Shown here: positions 1-64,000 of the stretch, in pieces
Position numbering within the stretch: position 1 is the first letter of the stretch
Layout of the letters: the number at the start of each line of letters is the position of its first letter
NCBI GenBank assembly: GCA_054601695.1
Contig: BAAHQB010000061.1
Span: 186,001 to 250,000 of the forward strand
Origin: Amorphochlora amoebiformis
Lineage: Eukaryota > Cercozoa > Chlorarachniophyceae
DNA length: 64,000 nucleotides
Direction of reading: 5' to 3'
Notes under the pieces: model-generated
Databases searched by the model: none
Seen by the model: the letters and a program-made list of their open reading frames with translations, nothing else
What the model was told of the DNA's origin: nothing
Made by a program: the position numbers and the translations under genes

Positions 1-834
1 ATATGTGTGTAAATATATATATATATATATACATAACACGCATCTACACATAAATAGATACCACCACGTACACCAATCTCACAATAATCATCAATTCCTC
101 AGAGTGCATCGATTCCTAAATATCCCGTATCCCACTCGATATCCAAAGCCGCCGCTGCTGCTACTGCAACCAACACACCGTCAAATTCAAATCCCATGCC
201 AGTCCCGGCAGATTCTGCTGCCGGCTGGCCGAAACCTCTAGAATCTATCGCAAGTTCAACGGATTCGAATTCGGATCCTGCAAGGATGACAAATTCCGCT
301 CTAGAAGCTGGCCGTCGTAGGTCTCAGCGTGACCTGGGAGGTTGACCGTCGTAGGTCTCAGCGTGACCTGGGAGGTTGACCGAGTGTGTTTTTTAACTGG
401 GTCACAGGTATAATTATGTAGTTTTTAGCCAAGTAAGTTGATCAGTTGTCCGTTGTGCATTTAAACTCAAATTATGATGATGAAAGAGCCTCAGACCGTA
501 ATTCCTGCAGTCAATATAGTAATATAATGTTTTTGGATTATAATAAATTACATACCGGCTTAGATATTTACTACTAACTAGAGTAATTGCAATCGGAATC
601 GTTAGTTCCACGGCGAAGTCTGCTGCTAGTATTACTAAGTTACAGTATTACGTCTAGTACGTAGCTGATTATTCACGGTCCCTTCGATGGGATGTGATCA
701 CATGACAATATGCTTTCAACTCGCTGAGTCCAACACAATGCTGGAATGTTTATACATATTCAAGATATTCATCTGAGCGTCGCGGCCCTGCAGTCTATTC
801 AACGCTACGCTCAGATCCTGAAGTGTGACTACTT
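1..834. other. 3' flank of the GH31 gene; weak exon candidate at 130-320
   Basis: Mostly single-copy sequence after a short AT tract at 18-31. GC-rich bases 130-320 on the plus strand stay open in more than one frame: one is Ala/Ser/Pro-rich, another is Cys-rich (RCCYCNQ, then FCCRL) and ends in TAG near 325. This may be the edge of another gene, but I cannot choose a frame. A minus-strand stretch at about 735-800 (LNRLQGRDAQM) is also open but lies beyond the GH31 stop codon. The rest shows no gene. Confidence 0.3.
313..380. repeat. 34-bp direct tandem duplication
   Basis: Two back-to-back copies of a 34-bp GC-rich unit starting GTCGTAGGTCTCAGCGTGAC. No AT tract touches it, unlike most repeats in the window. 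Confidence 0.85.
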
Positions 835-24993
<24,159 letters not shown>

Positions 24994-25271
24994 TGTACAA
25001 TAAGTATCCGAGTGATAGTGGGACGTCCCCGGGACATCATTGCACGTGCCCGACATAATTTTTAAATGCAATTCTTCGCGTGGCTTCAAGTCTCTGAGGC
25101 TGGGAGATACGCGTGTCTGCTGCTCCGACCGCCTCCCCCACCGCCCAATCTGAGAATTTCGAAATGTATCCGCTTAAATTTTGGCAGGGGATAGAGTTAG
25201 AAGGGTTAAGCCAATTTTTTGTTTTCTAGTTCCCGTTTTTTGCGCGAAGAGGTTCTGCTCGGTGGAAGGAC
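24994..25271. promoter_or_regulatory. Shared upstream region between two divergent genes
   Basis: 278 bp separate the GH31 start codon (minus) from the DHHC start codon (plus). The stretch has no AT tract or telomeric repeat, in sharp contrast with the introns. It contains a pyrimidine-rich run near 25120. A bidirectional promoter is inferred from geometry only; no TATA element is claimed. Confidence 0.55.
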
Positions 25272-40573
<15,302 letters not shown>

Positions 40574-41375
40574 TGGGCTTATCCACTGCAAAACCGTTTT
40601 AATGCTTCTGGGGTTCTGTCAGTTGTGCTAGTTAGATGTCTGGACTTCTTACGTTGAGAAGTATGGTTGTTGCTGTCGAAATTTTACGACTTTTACCAGA
40701 TCCGGATATTATCTAGATTATTAGTAGTGTATCTAGCTACTAGCAGATACGTTTTAGAAGTGTACGTCACGGATTATAATTATGTATAGTATCTACGAGT
40801 CTAGAGTAAATAAAATGATACTAATTAACTAGATTACATCTAGTACATACATGTACAAATCTCTAGCTAGTAGTGAAATATACTAGCGCTAGCTAGCTAG
40901 ATATAATACGCGTAATCCAGCATGGTTTAATTCTAATCAGGTTTGCAAATCTGGATTTTTTAGAATTTCATGATGATGGGATTATTTACAAGTACATTCT
41001 AGACATTGTCCAGATAATTTACTGGATTTATGCTTGTAGGTTCCAGTAGAAGTATCCCATGATCATGACGATCGATTGTAATAACTGAAACAACACGTTA
41101 CTAGAGAGGTTAGAGTTCGCGCGGCTCTAGGATCTAAAAGCCCTCGAAATCTGTCTCGACATCTGTCTGCTTTGCACAAGCACACAAGTGATATAAGTAT
41201 TAATTCTTCTTAATATTATACTAGTATATGCGCTAGATGTAATAGTAGTAATTGTTAGTTAGTGGTATCCGAGTGTACATATACAGATATGTTGTATATA
41301 TATATATTATATATATATATATGTATATATATATATGTATACATATGTAAATATACATGTGTGTATATATTATGC

Positions 41376-41409
<34 letters not shown>

Positions 41410-41497
41410 ACAATGATAAAATAAAGATAATATAATCATATATAAATACGCGTTCATATTTATTACTATATTATATATATATGTATATATATATGTA

Positions 41498-41557
<60 letters not shown>

Positions 41558-41564
41558 CTGCACA

Positions 41565-41600
<36 letters not shown>

Positions 41601-41622
41601 TTATATATTATGTGCATATTAC
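40574..41622. other. 3' flank of the DHHC gene, no gene seen
   Basis: About 700 bp of single-copy AT-rich sequence with many CTAG words, then AT tracts from 41295. No ORF with coding character, no tRNA fold noticed. The region separates the convergent ends of the DHHC gene and the minus-strand gene at 41.6-49 kb. Confidence 0.6.
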
Positions 41623-49136
<7,514 letters not shown>

Positions 49137-49282
49137 CTTTAGATATGTACATATCTCTTTCTAAGATATATAGATATCCTTATTATATATTTATTGTGAT
49201 ATATTGATACAATATCTTAGATATCTTCTTTTAGATATACCCCCTTTTAAAAACAACACGTGTCCGTTCCACATCACTCCCG

Positions 49283-49630
49283 GTGACGCAATCTGACGTC
49301 CTGCACCCTGAATGCGGAGCCGATCGCTACGTCACGCTCTTGAACCGAAAGAGTTTCCCGGGTTTTTGTGTCCTTGCCGCGATTTCTGTCCCATGTTTGG
49401 ACGGAAACAGCTTCTCCCTCGATGTAAAACCTTTATGTATGACAGGAATGTCAGTGATCGTCTACCAGGACACTTTGAGTAACCCTAATTGGCTACAAGG
49501 AGGGTGGGGGTTTATGTGGTCACACTGTCCTCCGGGCGGGGTAGGTTGGGTCCCCCACCGCATCAAAACAGTGCGACTGACCTGGGAAGACCTTCACGTC
49601 ACCCAGTGTGCATGCACCTTATGGTATTAG
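49283..49630 (+). CDS. 115-codon ORF, coding strand disputed
   Basis: An uninterrupted plus ORF starting MTQSDVLHPEC with many Trp/Gly/Cys residues (GGWGFMWSHCPPGG) and no recognised family. On the minus strand the same bases give two exon-like pieces with more ordinary composition: DVKVFPGQSHCFDAVGD (ending at GTGTGA) and FYIEGEAVSVQTWDRNRGK to RDVAIGSAFRVQD. Those would make a 5' extension of the minus gene at 41.6-49.1 kb. I slightly favour the minus reading. Confidence 0.3.
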   Translation: MTQSDVLHPECGADRYVTLLNRKSFPGFCVLAAISVPCLDGNSFSLDVKPLCMTGMSVIVYQDTLSNPNWLQGGWGFMWSHCPPGGVGWVPHRIKTVRLTWEDLHVTQCACTLWY

Positions 49631-49640
49631 ACTGAGAGGG

Positions 49641-49900
49641 TTTGATGCCAGCTTGGTGATGGAAGATGTTACTATCTGTTGCACGTGGGTTATTGTGGCT
49701 CTGCCACAGAATTTTTTGGGGTTTATATTTGAGGTTACGGCATGACCGTGAGATACGTTTGGGATTATCAAAAGTGTTAGCATATTCTATTCGGTAATAT
49801 TACTTGTATACAATCGGTACAGTTTTTTTCCGTGTTATCTGTGTATGTATTAATGATATGATATAATTGTGTACTTAGATTCTACACAAATATATGTATA

Positions 49901-49956
<56 letters not shown>

Positions 49957-49976
49957 TATTTATATATACACACATA

Positions 49977-50019
<43 letters not shown>

Positions 50020-50038
50020 CATATGTACACATATACAT

Positions 50039-50102
<64 letters not shown>

Positions 50103-50163
50103 AATATATATATATATATGTGTGTGTATATATATGTATATCTTCATATGTATGTAATTATAT

Positions 50164-50219
<56 letters not shown>

Positions 50220-50296
50220 TGGGGGTGTATATATGTGTAATACATTATATATATATATATATATATATCACACATTGTATATATAAAGTTATTATA

Positions 50297-50334
<38 letters not shown>

Positions 50335-51767
50335 AGGTGGGTATGTGTATTAATATTAATATATGTATACACACACACACGTATACATACTATATATATA
50401 TATATATATATATAATTATATATACATCTATATTCATACTCATATGCATCACATGCCGAAAAGTTAAGAAACTCTCAGAACTTTGAATGCTACTAGAATG
50501 TTTAGGAATAGAAGTAAAGACTTCCATTACCCCCAATCACAATTTCACAAATCAGATAATGGTATGCACCAGCGCGAAATCCCGGACATGTGTCACTACG
50601 AGTGACACAGAAAGAGAAGCACGTGTCACCTGAGCAAAGCTTTGTCACTGTGAGTGACAACTGTGACCCCGGGAGATCATCAGATTGGTGTGCTCGGAAG
50701 GAACGGGAGAGTTTGATGGTTTCTACAGAAGGATGTAAGAAACCTGAATAAATCTGTAATATAATGTATCCATACTGATGTAGAAAAGAACTCTATGAAT
50801 AACATGCAATATTTACAATGCTACAAATTTCTGAAATTATGAATTTTAATAAAAAGTTGTGTAGTTGTGTATTTTGTGAACATGGGATGTTTTCAGCTCG
50901 TCGGTGCTCCTCCCAATCCTCACATCATCACATAGATGCACAGACAATACACTTGTCACACAGGTGACGATCCTCTTCTCATATCTCAATGTAATATTCT
51001 TATATTATAAGATGTATATATTTATACCATTGTATTCATTCATACATACATACACACATATACATACATACATACACACAATATGTATATGTACACACGT
51101 ATATGTATATGAAATATAATGTATATGTGGTATGTGTACTACAATAAACACCTAAACTATCCATTTCATTGCTCCCAGATGAATTTGATTGCGAACGACC
51201 TGAGAGTGTGATTCATCATTTTTGAAGGAGATCAAACTGTTTCAGACATTTGTCACCGATTTCTTCAATTATAAGGCTTTTCGTATCCCGATTATAGGTT
51301 CCAAGTCGTTTTCCAATCCAAGCATTACAGTATTGTTAAGTAAGGGTTAAAGGAATGTTTCTTTTCCGAATCTGGTCATCCATTGTCGCCTCTAAAGAAA
51401 ATCTGACAGGAAACAGCTCACCTCCGACCAGCACACACAACTTCGACAACATACAGGTCGTCTTCCATTCGCTAGGATTTCTAGGTTATGGCGAAAAAGA
51501 TCGGGTTATATCTAGCCTTGAGAGGCTTATATGAGGATTAGATTGTGTGAATTTGGTTCGAATGATACGGTAGAAACAGATTGGGGAGAGTAAGGATGAA
51601 AATGGAGGAAGTCACGGTGTGATGGAGCATTCGCAGACTTTCTTCGAACAGGAACCTAGATGGTTTCGGTGTGCTAGTAGAATTAGGAAGAGACACGGAG
51701 GTTAACAAGGTTGAGGAGAACGAATTCTTCCGAGATTTTAAGATTTGGTGTGTTTTTGGGCCTCTAG
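49641..51767. other. Upstream region between divergent genes; AT tracts 49900-50430, then single-copy
   Basis: No gene seen. 49640-49860 and 50450-51767 are single-copy. AT and AC tracts lie between them. Includes two palindromic boxes (separate entry). A 17-codon ORF (ATG at 51488) and a 79-codon minus ORF (51538-51777) lack coding support. Confidence 0.6.
50590..50661. promoter_or_regulatory. Paired TGTCACT/AGTGACA palindromes
   Basis: TGTCACT-acg-AGTGACA at 50591-50607 and TTGTCACT-gtg-AGTGACAA at 50642-50660, centres 52 bp apart (about five helical turns), with GTGTCACCTGAG between them. They look like a dimeric protein binding site or short hairpins upstream of the plus gene at 51768. 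Function is inferred only from symmetry and position. Confidence 0.45.
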
Positions 51768-57594
<5,827 letters not shown>

Positions 57595-57691
57595 CCTTAC
57601 CTAGCTATAATCCACCCCAAACCCCTGAAAATCTCATAACCCTGACTATATTTGATAATATCGTAATGTGTTTATGAAATTCTCTCTATAA

Positions 57692-57715
57692 ATGGCGGAA
57701 AAGCAGATGTATATA

Positions 57716-57754
<39 letters not shown>

Positions 57755-57988
57755 ATATATTACATATATGTCAAATGTGTATATAATTTACACATATATA
57801 TATATACATAATATATATATATATATATATATATACAGATATGTGTGTAACTCGGAACTGTATTTTCGAACCCATTCATTCAGGCGCCAAGCTGCTAAAG
57901 TGGTGTCATATCTACACCTTTTGAGACGGAAACCATTCAACAAGGTTCGGGTTAAGTTTTGTATTATCCACACACATATAATATATAT

Positions 57989-58045
<57 letters not shown>

Positions 58046-58200
58046 GACGGCCGTGTTTGTGTTCGTATACTGGTACATTTATTATTATCACCTACATTGC
58101 AACATTTAATAGTAATTCCATGATAATTTCCCAGGGGTTCCTCACACTGCAGTTTCGAGCAGAGGAAGAAAGATTTCTTCTTGGTTTCCCGAGTCTTTAA
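57692..58200 (+). CDS. 47-residue basic protein, three exons
   Basis: Exons 57692-57708, 57884-57944 and 58135-58200 (TAA at 58198). Sum 144 nt, joins in phase, borders GTATAT/TTCAG and GTTCGG/CCCAG. The protein begins MAEKQMRQAAKVVSYLHLL, continues RRKPFNK, and ends GFLTLQFRAEEERFLLGF then PSL. The start codon is the first ATG in a CTCTATAAATGG context, 97 bp after the stop of the upstream gene. No family recognised; the exon-1 choice is the weakest point. The minus strand is also open over parts of this region, but lacks acceptors. Confidence 0.55.
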
Positions 58201-58459
58201 CGGGCATAGCGCGATAGAGATATCGACATGGAGAGAAAGTTCAGATTCTCGCAAGCGCTGAACTAAAGTAGGCTAGATTTTTCGGAATGAGCTCTGAAAA
58301 ACGTGATGAAGTAGTTCGTACTAGTCGTATCGACAGGTGGTAGGTACTTTTTCAGAATACACTGATGCATGCAGTTGTCATGTTGACAGAGAACATCGCG
58401 ATTACATTTCCGATGTATTTAAATTCCAATGCTACGGCTGTCTTGCATGTGTATATATG

Positions 58460-58504
<45 letters not shown>

Positions 58505-59416
58505 CTAGTCATAGTTCGTTAATTTGACTTAATTACTAGTCCAGCTAGTCTAGAAAATGTAGATCCAAGCACTTACTCTATGTCTAGTATATAGTTACTT
58601 GGATGCTCGTAGTAACAGAAATATACAAGGTATAGTTCGACCGAGTGGCGCGATCGATACGTTCGCTCAGCTGTTCGGCCACGATGCAAACGGTACATGT
58701 ATTAACCGTTAGCCTAGGTTAGCCTAGAGATGTAGAATATCTACTGATATCTACAGTAAAATACTACTTATACTATCATAGTGATCCGTGATCCATCTAG
58801 TCATGGTGAATAAGTCGCAGTAGATAATGGTAAACATGTACCCTCGGTGTATCAATGATTATGATACGTACGTACTAGTACTAGTACTGATATATCATCT
58901 AGAAATACGTATGTATAGCGAACGTTTCATACGTACGCCTACCAGCTGCTAATGTGTGGTACGTACGCACCTACATACATACGTAGTTATACGTATACAG
59001 AGTTTTGATCTGGGTACTATGTACGCATACTAGTATACACGTGGTATATAGGTATACGTACGTACACGTCCGACGAACTACCCTATCTAGTCTAGCTATA
59101 CTTGAAAGGTTGCTAATACTAGTACTAGTATTACTAGTATTACCCAGGCTGGCACTGCCGGTTAGAAAAGTTACTTGCAAGCAGTGACTAATACGTGGAT
59201 TGATATTTTTGGTGCGTATATGCATGTGCAATTATGCATGTACTGCCGCCGTAGTCTGGGTACCCATTCATGTACGTATCAATGTATAGTTGCACGATTT
59301 CACAGTAGTAATTCGATAATCATGAACTAAACTTAAATTTCACACTGTGATATTAAATATCTACACTAGCATGTACGCGGACCCAAATGAATGGAATTAA
59401 GAGACCGCAGGGCCAA
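58201..59416. other. Intergenic region, no gene seen
   Basis: Single-copy except one AT tract at about 58465-58502. Rich in short palindromes (ACTAGTACTAGTACT, TACGTACG) near 58860-59120. It lies between the 3' ends of the convergent small gene and the UBR4-like gene. Confidence 0.6.

Positions 59417-64000
<4,584 letters not shown>

Noticed and set aside
40574-41280. tRNA or other RNA gene in the single-copy region
   Set aside because: I looked for a T-loop GGTTCRANYC word with matching stems and saw none convincing; a covariance-model search would be needed.

Overview
This is nuclear DNA from an intron-rich eukaryote, probably a protist or alga; the lineage is not assigned. Almost every short unique island between the (AT)n tracts turns out to be an exon of 30-270 nt. 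I recovered the exons by translating each island, matching conserved family motifs, and requiring AG/GT borders and compatible codon phase at every join. The introns are packed with (AT)n microsatellites, with arrays of the hexamer CCCTAA/TTAGGG, and with repeated copies of exon edges.

Layout. 835-24993, minus: a 33-exon gene for a secreted GH31 glycosidase. It carries both catalytic Asp and the Q/R/W sulfonate-binding triad of sulfoquinovosidase (YihQ type). 25272-40573, plus, head to head with it across 278 bp: a DHHC palmitoyltransferase in at least 16 recognised exons. One of its introns holds a 3.66 kb Ty1/copia retrotransposon (30644-34300) with identical 238 bp LTRs and a deletion that removed most of RT and RNase H. 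41623-49136, minus: an unidentified multi-exon gene with eight consecutive phase-compatible junctions. 51768-57594, plus: a 221-residue protein made of two internal repeats. 57692-58200, plus: a 47-residue protein in three exons. 59417-64000, minus, running off the window: the C-terminal part of a UBR4/BIG-type E3 ubiquitin ligase.

Three sequence behaviours stand out. First, copies of exon edges ('echoes') sit in the flanking introns: copies of a 5' edge lie only upstream of the exon, copies of a 3' edge only downstream, and most keep the splice dinucleotide. Second, telomere-type repeats occur only inside introns and often touch a splice site. One 66-nt GC-AG intron is GCA + ten CCCTAA + CAG. 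Third, (AT)n tracts run into GTATAT or GTAATA donors and TATATAG acceptors. The intergenic stretches are mostly free of both repeat classes.

Limits: all exon models are manual and unsupported by RNA. The first half of the DHHC cysteine-rich domain is missing from the model, both ends of the 41-49 kb gene are open, and repeat boundaries are approximate.
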